In this document: positions 37,320 to 46,899 of the stretch, piece by piece
How the letters are laid out: the number at the start of each line of letters is the position of its first letter
Position numbering within the stretch: the stretch's first letter is position 1
From: Chara braunii
Taxonomy: Eukaryota > Streptophyta > Charophyceae > Charales > Characeae
NCBI GenBank assembly: GCA_003427395.1
Contig: BFEA01000473.1
Location: 761,216-809,341 of the forward strand
Reading direction: 5' to 3'
Length of the DNA stretch: 48,126 nucleotides
Made by a program: the position numbers and the translations under genes
Notes under the pieces: generated by a model
What the model was told of the DNA's origin: nothing
The model's input: only the letters and a program-made list of their open reading frames with translations
The model's database searches: none

Positions 37320-37654
37320 GGTGAAAGTGCACAATCAACAACGATTCCGCGCCTCAACACGTAGACCGAACAGGTTAACTTCTATTGAGAGGTTTTGACT
37401 CACCACTCAGGCTAGACTTACGGTTCTATGACCACATCCACAGAATCCTACCGACCTGGACATAAGTGACAGGGAGATAGGACTGACTAACTTCGACAGA
37501 CATAACGTCACCAGGTACCAAGGTGAAGGTGCACATCCACGGGGTAAGGGGTAGGCCAGGGCATGGAGAGATGGTACCGACAGGGTTGTCAGGCGCAGGC
37601 CCCTGGAAGCAAAGCCAGGGTAGGGGTTTGACCCCCGGACCCCCGCCGCGGGGG

Positions 37655-38105
37655 NNNNNNNNNNNNNNNNNNNNNNNNNNNNNNNNNNNNNNNNNNNNNN
37701 NNNNNNNNNNNNNNNNNNNNNNNNNNNNNNNNNNNNNNNNNNNNNNNNNNNNNNNNNNNNNNNNNNNNNNNNNNNNNNNNNNNNNNNNNNNNNNNNNNNN
37801 NNNNNNNNNNNNNNNNNNNNNNNNNNNNNNNNNNNNNNNNNNNNNNNNNNNNNNNNNNNNNNNNNNNNNNNNNNNNNNNNNNNNNNNNNNNNNNNNNNNN
37901 NNNNNNNNNNNNNNNNNNNNNNNNNNNNNNNNNNNNNNNNNNNNNNNNNNNNNNNNNNNNNNNNNNNNNNNNNNNNNNNNNNNNNNNNNNNNNNNNNNNN
38001 NNNNNNNNNNNNNNNNNNNNNNNNNNNNNNNNNNNNNNNNNNNNNNNNNNNNNNNNNNNNNNNNNNNNNNNNNNNNNNNNNNNNNNNNNNNNNNNNNNNN
38101 NNNNN
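37655..38105. other. Assembly gap (451 N)
   Basis: Run of N, plus a single N at 38161. Both flanks are very GC-rich with C and G runs (ACCCCCGGACCCCCGCCGCG on the left, GCCCCCAGCCCCGCCCCCGC on the right), a likely cause of sequencing drop-out. It lies in the leader of the minus-strand element. Apparent reading frames across it are meaningless. Confidence 1.
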
Positions 38106-38180
38106 CCGCCCCCAGCCCCGCCCCCGCACTACCCCAGGCTCACGAGGGTGGGGTGTAGCCNCGGGGGGGGGCCGAGGTCG

Positions 38181-38209
38181 GGCCAAAACTGCAATATTGC
38201 AGTTTGGCC
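38181..38209. repeat. Near-perfect 29-nt palindrome
   Basis: GGCCA then the perfect 20-nt palindrome AAACTGCAATATTGCAGTTT (38186-38205) then GGCC. Only one extra A breaks the symmetry. It sits 76 bp from the assembly gap in GC-rich DNA. Confidence 0.9.
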
Positions 38210-38396
38210 CAGGGGGTGCAGGCTCGGGCTACGCACCCCCCTGTAATTTTTTTATTTTTTTAATTTTTTTTTGCCGGGGCGAATCGTGCCGACCCCCAGC
38301 CCCCGGGACCCCCACCGGGGGCCCCGGGACGGGGCTGGACAACCGGCGTACCGGTAATCTTCTCGCTCCAGCTGGGTGGACGTTCCGGTCAACGAT

Positions 38397-38521
38397 CTTG
38401 GTCAACTCGCCGGTCAACGCTCCTGGCCAACGCCCTGGTCAACTTTGGTCAACGCCTGATCAACACCCTTCGTCAATTCTTGGTCAACACCCAGTCAACA
38501 TTGGTCAACTCCTGGTCAACC
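38397..38521 (+). repeat. GGTCAAC cluster (TTGACC on the minus strand)
   Basis: Eight exact GGTCAAC and four variants (GGCCAAC, GATCAAC, CGTCAAT, AGTCAAC) in 125 bp, irregularly spaced by about 9-17 bp. On the minus strand each is GTTGACC, containing the W-box core TTGAC. It lies in the leader of the minus-strand element. Confidence 0.85.
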
Positions 38522-38701
38522 TTCCAACCATCCTGCTATGGTGGACCTTCTTCTTCTTCGTCAAGACCTTCGTCTTTTCCACCTTGGCTATGGCTGACTT
38601 TGTCTCCCTCTTGGTCACCTTTTTCTTCCTTTTCTCTGCGTCTCTCTTCTTCTCGCTGATCGTCTCTTGCCCCGAGCTTGACAGCTATGGCTGCTGTCCC
38701 C

Positions 38702-38703
<2 letters not shown>

Positions 38704-38739
<36 letters not shown>
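38704..38739 (+). repeat. (CT)n microsatellite
   Basis: About 17 CT units in the leader of the minus-strand element. Confidence 0.95.
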
Positions 38740-38742
<3 letters not shown>

Positions 38743-38815
38743 GAGCTTCAGCTATGGCAGTCTCTACCTTCTTCTTCACTTGCTGCAGCTCCGCCGGCGT
38801 GGACAACGGGTACCA

Positions 38816-38827
38816 GCTCCGATACCA
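38816..38827 (-). promoter_or_regulatory. Primer-binding site, initiator tRNA-Met type
   Basis: On the minus strand TGGTATCGGAGC, one mismatch from the plant retrotransposon PBS TGGTATCAGAGC, lying one base after an LTR-like end ...TGATTGCA. Supports a minus-strand LTR element whose 5' LTR is to the right. Confidence 0.75.
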
Positions 38828-38828
38828 A

Positions 38829-39880
38829 TGCAATCAGACTAAACTCTGGACTGGCTCACAACATGCACACTTGAGAACCGATGGCAAACCAAACTCTTCC
38901 AACTCAGAAACAACAATGAACTTGCTCTTAAACTCTGTTCAGAACAAATGTACACCTTGCGGCTATGGCCGCCGAACACTGTCTCTACCACCAGCCTCAC
39001 TCTCCCTCACTCTCACATGTATGCACGTACGAGGATCACCCTGAATGTCCCCACTCAGCACAGCCTCACATACTCTGTACACTTGTCTACACCAACAGCT
39101 GGGCGGCTATGGCCGCTGTCGTCTTCTTCCTCCTAGCTATGGCCGCCGGTGTCTCCCTCGCTGGTACGCTATGGCCGCCGTCTTCTTCACAGCCCACTTC
39201 TTCTCCGGGCACCTGCAGACCTCCACGCACAAGATACCAAGATAGCTCTTCGGCATGGCTCACAGGCGAATGAATGAATGGCTGGACGCTGCCTCTTTAT
39301 TTATACCTCTTTGAGGTACCCGGGCCTGCCTCAAACGTGTGGGCCTGGGCAAAAACGTGTCGCCCAGGGAAGTTTCCAGACGTTTGGCCTTCTGCGCCAA
39401 AACGTGTGAAACCCACAGCATGCTCCAGAACCTTCCCCACGTGCAGCCCTTACCCCTGGTACTTGCTGACTGGACTGGCCTACAGGGACCTACGACCTTC
39501 TAGACTATACAGACCTACAGACAGATTCCAGTCCTCGACAGACTTCGTAGAGACTTCTAGAACAGACTTCCTAAGCCTATCAGTAACAGACCTAGCTGCT
39601 AATCTACAGACCTAGGGATCAAGTCCTACTGCCCAAACTACAGACTAATCTGGGATGTGAAACAGGTCAAGGGATCGAATCCTACTCAGCACACGGGATC
39701 GATGTACAGGGTTGTGGCACAGGTCTAGGGATCGAAACTCTGTGACTGCAATGTAAGGTCAACTGGGTGAGGAAAACCAACCAAAGGTGGATTTAAAACA
39801 GTAGTAAGAAAACAAAAGAATTAAGTTCTGTCAACCGTTTCAGAGAAAGGGATGTTGGGCAGAAGCCCATACAGATGACA
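38829..39880 (-). mobile_element. 5' LTR of a minus-strand element (outer end uncertain)
   Basis: The inner end is CA at 38830-38829, followed by the PBS. A TATA box is present on the minus strand (TATAAATA, 39305-39298) in GAGGTATAAATAAAGAGG, which places a transcription start about 30 bp further (toward lower coordinates). The outer boundary could not be fixed; it must lie before the plus-strand LTR at 39941. Short CAGACCTA/TAGGGATCGAA repeats occur in the outer half (39495-39750). Plus-strand open frames here are not genes. Confidence 0.5.
39298..39305 (-). promoter_or_regulatory. LTR TATA box
   Basis: TATAAATA on the minus strand inside the minus-strand LTR, about 470 bp before the PBS in the direction of transcription. 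Motif-based. Confidence 0.5.
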
Positions 39881-39883
39881 ATC

Positions 39884-39940
39884 AATGGAAACTTAGTAGA
39901 TACGTGATGAAAGACGGCGGGGAGAGAGAGAGAGAGAGAG
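39884..39940 (+). repeat. Flank unit preceding the 5' LTR (repeated at 47996)
   Basis: AATGGAAACTTAGTAGATAC and GTGATGAAAGACGGCGG followed by (GA)n. The same unit follows the truncated 3' LTR at 47996, 8112 bp downstream. Confidence 0.9.
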
Positions 39941-40865
39941 TGCAAGGCCAATGCCTCGATGAGCCCCATTCAGCCCCCATTTTGAAGCCAGTCGGCCGCC
40001 CTAAGTGAAGGCAGGCTCGACGAGGCCCTCAGGGCCCGATTTTCGGCCACTGCGCAACCAAGGAAATTCAGGCAGTTGCGCAGCGCCAGTTGGTTGAAGA
40101 GAACCCAGGCCCTGGGCCGCCTGTGTCAATGTATGGAAAGCAGGCCCTGGGCTGGATATGAGTACTGGGCCGAACACAGGCCAAAGGCAGTTGGGCGCAT
40201 GCAACCACCTCAGGCCCAAGGCCTGTTCTCGAACGTGCTGGGGCTCAGGCTACTGGAAGCTTCCTGGGACTGGACGCAGGCAGGCCATTTCGATATAGGA
40301 AAGGGCCTGCCTCCTCATTGGGTATTCGGGTGCTGGCTGCATGCTGCGCAAGCGCTGCTGCGCTATTTGCTGACTGGCGCCTACGCTCTCACGGGCGAGT
40401 ATAGAAGGTGCACGCAGCCATAGCCGAGCTGCACTGCTGTAAGCTGGGTGACGCGCAGGGTGGCCCTTGGGTGCTAGTGGCATCTGTGTGTAAGGGGAAC
40501 GAGGTTGTGAGTGTGGCGAGAGACATACCTGGTGCTGGAAGTGTGCGACATTGGTTGTCATATGCTCGTACTTCGGGAATGCTGTTGACGTCATCTTTCG
40601 GCATCGTAGTATAAGCTAGATAGGATCTGCCGTTGGATCTGCCATTTGTAGTCTGGGCGCCAAGCGCCAGATAGGATATCAACTCTGGTTCTTCGTTGAT
40701 GATGATGGGACTATTTCAGCATTGTCAATTATGAACTCTTGGTGTGTTCTTATTTGGTGAATCTCGTGATGCAATTCTGCTGTTGGTTCGAGGTCAAGAC
40801 TATCTGGACTCATATGTGTGATGCTGTTTGATTAATGAAGTTCGCTATTGCTCATCTTCCTTGCA
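39941..40865 (+). mobile_element. 5' LTR of the 40-48 kb gypsy element
   Basis: Begins TGCAAGGCCAATGCCTCGAT and ends CATCTTCCTTGCA, giving TG...CA termini and 925 bp. The PBS follows after three bases. Positions 39941-40484 align almost base for base with 47442-47995 (3' LTR), differing by scattered substitutions and a roughly 10-nt insertion in the 3' copy (near 47755). The LTR carries the promoter and polyadenylation signals of such elements; no clear TATA box was seen. Confidence 0.92.
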
Positions 40866-40868
40866 ATT

Positions 40869-40880
40869 TGGTATCAGAGC
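40869..40880 (+). promoter_or_regulatory. Primer-binding site, initiator tRNA-Met
   Basis: TGGTATCAGAGC, the exact plant initiator-Met PBS, three bases after the LTR end. It primes minus-strand DNA synthesis by the element's RT. Confidence 0.92.
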
Positions 40881-42206
40881 TGTGGTACGTTTGCGCTCAT
40901 CTGGCGCTTGTTTTCTGCCTGGTACGGTACATACGTGCAGTCTGCTTGGCGAGTTTGGCCGTAAGTGGTGTGTACTGAGGAGGGCGGAAGCGAGTGAGTG
41001 GCGACCCAGGAGGTGAGGGGATCGCCAGGAGAGGCTTTGCGGGGGTAATGTGGTCTGGACAGTGTGATGAGAACTATCTAATGTGCGATTGATGCTGAGG
41101 TGGAACGGCGAGATAATGCTGGTTGTGCCGATGCAGTGACTGGTCATCGGAATCGCCATTTGGTCATCTGGTGAGATTATCTCTGTGGTTGGGTGCAGCT
41201 ATTTGAGGTACGTTGCTCTTAACCTTATCTACCCTCTCTAACACTTCTTACCGTGAGGTTGTGTGTTCCTTCTTGAGAGTCCTCTCATTGTGAGGTGTCA
41301 AGTGCGCTCAACCTTGAGAGTCGGCAATGTTCACGTGGAGCATCTGGGAGAAGATGGGCGGAGCTTTCTGAAGGGCCCTGGACGAAGCACTGGGTCACGG
41401 TCACCATACCAACCCACAGGGAGTAGAGCACGCATGCCTTGCTGCTTGTCCTTTGTTCGGCTTGCTGTGCTGTTAGATGGGTACTGATAGGCAGGCCAGC
41501 CCTTGAGGGAGACGAGACGGGGCGTCTTTAAATAAGCACCGGAAGGGGAACCATTGGCTGTGATCGTCGTCCGGCTGCGACGTAAGAGAATTCCTGGAGT
41601 CACTTGGGGGCGGACGTTAAATTGCCTTTGGATCAGCCAATGGTTGTAAGGCTCGCTGCACGCGAGGATAATCCAGTGCAGGGCTGGCCAGCTCAGCAGA
41701 TACTCGGGGCCAGGGGTGGGCCGGACACAGACTAGACACGCAACGCTCTCCAGATTGCTCAGGGACTCTGGCGTCAAGTGATACTCAGGGGAACTAAGGG
41801 AGGGGTAGACTACAGGTGACAAGTTCGAGAAAATTCCATACTGTCCTATCCACACAAATAATTCTATTTTTATGTTTTGATTAGTCAGGTGTACACCCAT
41901 TGACATCTGACAGACAGCATTAGTTAGAACTGCTTCTTGTTCATGATGCTTCTGTTTGTGGACTAGTCAAATTAAAAATAGTTTTATTTGTAGGAATCCG
42001 ACTTACCTGTTGACCCGAATGTAAAGTCTCCGAAATCGCCACCAGTTAATTGGTTTGTCCACTACGCTGCGGTAGGCACCTACGCTGCTGTAGGCACCTA
42101 GAGTGCATTAGTGCAGATTGTGTATAGGGCTGTAGCTTATGAGCGACGAGGAGGACACTGGAGAGGACGAGCGGTCACGCAGACCCAGAGTCAGTCCACT
42201 CGCGTC
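40881..42206 (+). other. Leader of the gypsy element
   Basis: 1.3 kb between PBS and gag with no coding sequence. It probably contains the packaging signal. CACTACGCTGC-GGTAGGCACC-TACGCTGCTGTAGGCACCTA near 42060-42101 is a short tandem duplication. Confidence 0.6.
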
Positions 42207-43125
42207 ATGGCGAGCCAGCCAATAGTGTTAACTCCCGATGAGGTCGCCATACAACAAGCAGCATTGCAGGAGGCACAGCTATAGAAGGCGTTAGAAGATA
42301 TAAAAACCGGAGAAAGAATGAATGATTAGAAGAAGAGCCAGGATGCAACGTAGACAAGCGGACGTTAGTGAGTTAGAGGAGATGGACCTGACGCACGTAA
42401 CGGATGATGTGAGGATCATCCGGTCTGTCCTGCTGAATGTAGTGGAGATGCAGGACCAGCAAACAACCATCCTTCAGGACATCCAGCAAAGTCTGGCCCT
42501 GTTGGTTGGGCGAGCGCCAGCAACGTCACCAATGTCCGGGCCTGGTGCCTGCCCGATTGTACATCCTCCTCCTTATGTCCCACCGGAGACTGGGGTATCC
42601 CCATATGTAGCTCCATCATCGATAGCGATCGTTTCCCTGGACATGCTTTTAGGAGGGGTATCAGCAGGGACTAGTTTACAGGTTCCTGTACAGACAGTGT
42701 AGCCTGCTGTCTCACAGCCTGTGCAGCCACAGGGCACACAGCCCCAGCAGCTAGCACAGCAACCTGTGTCACCGGGTCCAAAGCCCGGAGTGATGCAGGG
42801 ACCGCGACAAACACAGTGGGTTCCAAAGACGGCCATCGCCGCTCCAAAACCCTTCACAGGGGACAAGAGAGGTGAAGACCTCGACACATGGTTGAGGTCA
42901 GTGCCAGTCTATGTTAGGTGTAAACTTAACTTGCCGCAAGAAGAAGTGTTTGTGGCTGCCTCCTACCTAGAGGGTAGTGCAGCAAGATGGTTGAGTGGTT
43001 TAGTGCAGCTCCACGGGTATGGTCATGACTTCCGCGCTTGGGCGGTCACCCAGAAATTGGAGGACTTCCTAAAGATGGTGGAGGAAAGGTGGCACGATCC
43101 TCAGGAGGCCCAAAGGGCCCACTGA
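42207..43125 (+). pseudogene. Gypsy gag (N-terminus and capsid), broken
   Basis: ATG 42207 starts MASQPIVLTPDEVAIQQAAL and meets TAG at 42282. After a frame change the sequence continues from 42322 (RRARMQRRQADVSELEEMDL, MQDQQTTILQDIQQSLALLV), a Pro-rich linker, TAG at 42700, then PKPFTGDKRGEDLDTWLRSV, VRCKLNLPQEEVFVAASYLE, GSAARWLSGL and [20 protein letters not shown]. The F-x-G-x-(x)n-W-L and 'A..YL.G.A..W' capsid pattern is typical of gypsy gag. A one-base shift near 43115 moves the rest of gag into the frame of pol. Two stops and two shifts: not translatable as is. Confidence 0.85.
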
Positions 43126-43712
43126 TGCGATCCTGACATTGCACACGCGGCAGTTGAAGTCAGTAAGTGAAGCCACCGACGCTGTTGAGCGTTTGATCTG
43201 TGTCCCAAGGGTGCGCTATGACCCCCAAGTCTTACTTAGCTCGTACCTGAGATGCTTCTCATCGCCTCTCAAGAACCAGCTGGCAAGGGAGGCCAACATC
43301 AATATGTACAACTTCCCTTCGTTTAGCAAGATGGCCCTAGACCTTGAGGCGAAGATGGGGCATGGACAGGCACCCACTACGGATGGTAGAAAGCAGACAC
43401 TGCCTATCAACTGGAAGGCGAAGGGCCGCTCAATTTTTGTCGATAACGATGGTTCTACCATCGAAGTAGACGAACACTTCCAGGAAGGAGTAGGTTCAGA
43501 GGCGGGCAGCGTAGAAGCTTCAGAGGGTGGAGTAGTGGCTACCGTAGCTCAAAAACGTAAGGCGACCAGTAGATGCCGCAGAGGCTCCCGGTCTAGGAGT
43601 CAAGTTGACCCCAATGCTCCTCCATGGGAGAAAGCGGGTCTCACAGAGGATGAGTGGAGAGATCAGTACTCACGACAGACCTGTATTCGTTATGGCCAAT
43701 ATGGCCATAACC
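43126..43712 (+). pseudogene. Gypsy gag C-terminus with damaged zinc knuckle
   Basis: In the frame running to 44911: [60 protein letters not shown], a basic Arg/Ser patch ([16 protein letters not shown]) and [10 protein letters not shown]. The last would be a CX2CX4H zinc knuckle, but the second Cys is Tyr (TAT for TGT) and the sequence after His-Asn is replaced by an adapter (43713-43750), so the final Cys is missing. Nucleocapsid function cannot be judged because the assembly is disturbed here. Confidence 0.75.
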
Positions 43713-43750
43713 CTGTCTCTTATACACATCTAGATGTGTATAAGAGACAG
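43713..43750. other. Nextera mate-pair junction adapter (assembly artefact)
   Basis: CTGTCTCTTATACACATCT directly followed by its reverse complement AGATGTGTATAAGAGACAG, 38 nt. These are two head-to-head Tn5 mosaic ends as used in Nextera mate-pair circularisation junctions. It is in frame and is translated as (V)[11 protein letters not shown], a well-known contaminant peptide. Not biological. The sequences on either side may not be adjacent in the genome. Confidence 0.98.
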
Positions 43751-44490
43751 CACGTCGGGCCAGTAGGAATTGTAGTTGTTCCTACTAGGGTCGAGGTGGT
43801 GGAGACACCCTCACCATCTCGAGAGATGGCCCAAGCTACTGACTCCAGTGTCGTCCTGCAAACACGTTCAGACCCATCGAGCCTCTGTTCGATGAATGTG
43901 TTTGAGTCGTTAGAGGAGCTAGAGGTGGAGTGGTCTAGATCAGACCCGTTAGCTTCCTGGACGGCCCTAGTCAAAACCCCTAAGGGTCAGATATTCGCCA
44001 GCGAGGTTGTCATTGGCAGCCGCAAGGCCGGGGCCTATTATGACACTTGCTCGACTAGGAACTTTATCAGTCGCGCGTGCGTTGAGAGACTGCGCTTACA
44101 GGGGCAAGTGCAGCGCCTAAGTCGACCTGTGGAGTGGACCTGTGCCAACAAACAGCGCATGGTAGTCAATGACTACCTCCAAAATGTGGAGTGTTGTTTC
44201 CCGTACGCGGGAGGGGAATTGAGACATCGCGTCTCGTTCCTAGTGAGCGATGAACTCCCCATGGACATGTTGTTAGGTATGTACTACACCTCTGTGGCAC
44301 AACCCCAGTTTGATTGGGACCGAAAAGTGGTCAAACACACTTGGCCAGGTGGAGGGACAGCCAGATTGCACAAGTTCAAAGCTAGTAGTCTGATCGAGTC
44401 CCATGGATGCATGTGTGCGGCCGCGTTCTATTACTATTATAAGCAAAATCAGGAGGAGGGTCTGTACTTAGTTTATGTCTCTGCTGCAGG
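43751..44490 (+). pseudogene. Gypsy retropepsin region
   Basis: Protease domain of pol after the adapter. [20 protein letters not shown] aligns with the active-site pattern D-[ST]-G-[AS]-T-x-x-F-I-S; the Gly is Cys here (D-T-C). The flap/second part reads [20 protein letters not shown] (family D-[MV]-[IL]-L-G-M). The Asp is kept but the neighbouring Gly is essential in the family, so activity is doubtful. In one uninterrupted frame with gag C-terminus and the start of RT. Confidence 0.8.
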
Positions 44491-45230
44491 CGCGCCGGTG
44501 AAAATGCCGCCGGAGATAGAGGGAGTAGTTGCCAAGTACCCTGATCTATTTGAAGAGCTGACAGGGGTTGTAGAGAGGGAGGTCGTCCACGCGATAGAGA
44601 TTATCCCAGGGTCTAGCATCCCGAAGGGTAGGATCTATCGAATGTCTCCAGGCGAGCTTGATGAGCTTCGTCGACAACTCAAGGAACTCGTAGAGAAAGG
44701 GTGGATCCGACAGAGTGTCTCTCCTTACGGATCTCCCGTACTATTTGTACCTAAGAAGGAGGGCACACTTAGGATGTGCATTGACTATAGGGGCCTCCAT
44801 GCCATCACTGTAAGGAACAGAGAGCCCCTACCGCGTAACGATGATCTGTTAGATAGAGTGCAAGGGTGCCGGTACTTCCGTAAGATAGATCTGAAGTCCG
44901 GGTACCATTAGATTGCAATCCGGCCTGAGGATCAGCACAAAACCGCTTTTCAGACCAGGTACGGTCCGTACGAGTTTGTGGTGATGCCTTTCGGCCTTTG
45001 CAATGCTCCTGGCACCTTTCAGCACGCTATGAATCGGATATTCCATGACTGCTTGGATAAGTTTGTCATCGTGCACCTTGATGACATACTTATTTTCAGA
45101 AAGACTGTCTAGGAGCATGTTGCACATTTGGACAAAGTCCTCAATCTATTGCAACAGCACACGTTAAAGATCAACGGTGAGAAGTGCGGGTTTGGCCGCA
45201 CCCGTGTCTTGTACTTGGGCCATGAGATAT
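44491..45230 (+). pseudogene. Gypsy reverse transcriptase with two in-frame TAG stops
   Basis: RT domain in one frame. [71 protein letters not shown] (motif A, catalytic Asp), then TAG at 44909 where the family has Gln. Next [19 protein letters not shown] (motif B) and [11 protein letters not shown] (motif C; YLDD has His for Tyr, both Asp kept). A second TAG at 45110 precedes EHVAHLDKVLNLLQQHTLK. Both stops are single-base changes, so this copy is recently decayed compared with the 20-kb element. Confidence 0.92.
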
Positions 45231-45960
45231 CCACAGAACGGTTAAAGCCCGATGCCGCGAAGGTGGCCAGCATTCGTGACTGGCTGCGTCCTCAGTCTGT
45301 GACTGAGATGAAGTCTTTCTTAGGGATGACCGGCTACTATCACAACTTCGTGGAGAACTATAGCATAGTTGCCGCCCCTTTGACTGATCTGACCCGCCTT
45401 GACACCCCATGGGAGTGGACTGAGAGATGCGAGGCTGCTTTCAAACATCTAAAGCATGCGTTCACGCATTACGAAGTCTTGAAACTTCCTGATCCTGATA
45501 AGCCATTTATAGTAACTAAGGATGCTAGCCAATATGGCATAGGCGCCGTACTTGCACAACAGGAGGGGAAAAAGTTGAGGCCCGTAGAGTACATGTCCAA
45601 AAAGAGGCCCTCTCAGAAGTTGGCAAATTCCACTTATGAGAACGAACTCTATGCGGTGTACAAGGCTCTGACCCATTGGAGACACTATCTCCTTGGGAGG
45701 TTCTTCATCCTCAGGACTGATCATCAGACCCTGAGATGGATGAGAACCCAGCCGGTACTCTATGATGCCCTCAAGCGTTGGATCGAAGTTATAGAGCAGT
45801 ATGACTCCGAGCCCCAGTACATCAAGGGCGAGTACAACAAGGTTGCTGATGCCTTGTCGCGTAGACCAGATTTCTTTGGTGCGCTGATCACTGAGTTTGG
45901 GCTTGCGGACAATGTTACTCAATCGTTGGTGGAAGCCTCTCGCGAGGACCCGTTTATGGC
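45231..45960 (+). pseudogene. Gypsy RNase H, catalytic residues intact
   Basis: Continues the pol frame. FLGMTGYYHNFVENYSIVAA links RT to RNase H. FIVTKDASQYGIGAVLAQQE carries the first Asp, STYENELYAVYKALTHWRHY the Glu, FILRTDHQTLRWM the second Asp, and EYNKVADALSRRPD the last Asp. All four active-site positions are as expected. Domain itself has no stop; it is listed as part of a pseudogene because the polyprotein upstream is interrupted. Confidence 0.9.
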
Positions 45961-46890
45961 CGAGATCATACGCAGACTCAAGGCAAAGGACAAAGAGACT
46001 ACTGTCGAGTTTGAGTTGATCAACGGCCTGCTTTTCCTTGAGAAGGCAGTGAATAAACGATTGTGTGGCCCTAATAGCGAGTCTTTGCGTAGTTTATTTT
46101 TAGGTGAGTGCCATGATGCCACCGGCCATTTCGGATACAAGAAGACTGCAGCTAATCTGGTGGCCCACAATGATGCAAGATGCCCAGCGGTACGTGGAGA
46201 CTTGTCAGGTCTGTCAAAGAGACAAGCCACGTACTCAGGCTCCTCTTGGTCTCTTGAAGCCCCTTCCGATTCCGGAAAGGCCTGGTAAAGGTCTGTCCAT
46301 GGACTTCATGGATACGCTAGTCACCAGCAAGAGTGGGATGAGACACATCTTTGTGGTCATGGGTAGGTTTCGTAAATATGCTAGGTTGATAGCTATGCCG
46401 AAGACTGTTAAAACCAAGTATGTAATCAGACTGTTCAAAGAGAACTGCGTCAGGGATTTTGGGTTGCCCAAGTCCATAGTGAGTCACAGGGATGTCCGAT
46501 TTACCAGTGAGTTGTGGAAAGCCGCTGCTGCAGAGCAGGGAACTCAGTTGCAGATGACTTCTGGGAATCACCCAGAGGCCAACGGTCAGGCTGAGCAACT
46601 GAAACGCGCTGTACAACACCTGTTGAGGCATTACATCAAGCCCAACCAGGTGGACTGGGATGAGAAGCTTGCTCTCATCGCCAGCTTGTATAACAACGCC
46701 GTACACAGCGCCACCAAATAGCTTACTGCTAACATTTAAGCCTAGACTGCCCCTAGATTTTATTCTTCCTGAGAATCAATCCAACGCTGCACCAGGTACC
46801 TTAGAATTTGCTTATCGCTATAAACAGAAGATGCAGCAGGCTGTGGAACAGATGCAGAGGGCGCAGGCTGCAATGATAGAGCCCTGAAAA
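45961..46890 (+). pseudogene. Gypsy integrase, frameshifted, one catalytic Asp lost
   Basis: The zinc domain starts in the pol frame (ECHDATGHFGYKKTAANLV, His-x4-His). A frameshift near 46150 moves the conserved sequence to the frame opening at 46104, with IWWPTMMQDAQRYVETCQVC (Cys-x2-Cys) and then KGLSMDFMDTLVTSKSGMRH (first Asp). The second catalytic position reads IVSHRDVRFTSELW; the family has S-D-R, so Asp is His. The Glu is present (HPEANGQAEQLKRAVQHLLR). TAG stops follow in LYNNAVHSATK-stop (46719). Downstream FAYRYKQKMQQAVEQMQRAQ continues in another frame to 46885. Confidence 0.87.
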
Positions 46891-46899
46891 TAGACACCG

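Noticed and set aside
37407-38186. ORFs spanning the N-run
   Set aside because: Unknown bases; not evidence of coding.
38197-38874. Plus-strand ORF of 225 codons with hydrophobic stretch
   Set aside because: Formed by the GGTCAAC array, CT-rich DNA and T runs; the region is the leader of a minus-strand LTR element.
38829-39615. Secreted or plant-specific protein from plus-strand frames over repeated GCTATGGC
   Set aside because: Frames are short, overlapping and explained by the repeated motif inside a minus-strand LTR.
39941-40614. ORFs inside the LTR, repeated at 47493-48008
   Set aside because: They occur in both LTRs because the LTRs are copies; no protein motif, and LTRs of this type are non-coding.
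43713-43750. Perfect 38-nt palindrome as a biological hairpin or transposon end
   Set aside because: Exact match to two Nextera/Tn5 mosaic ends; artificial.
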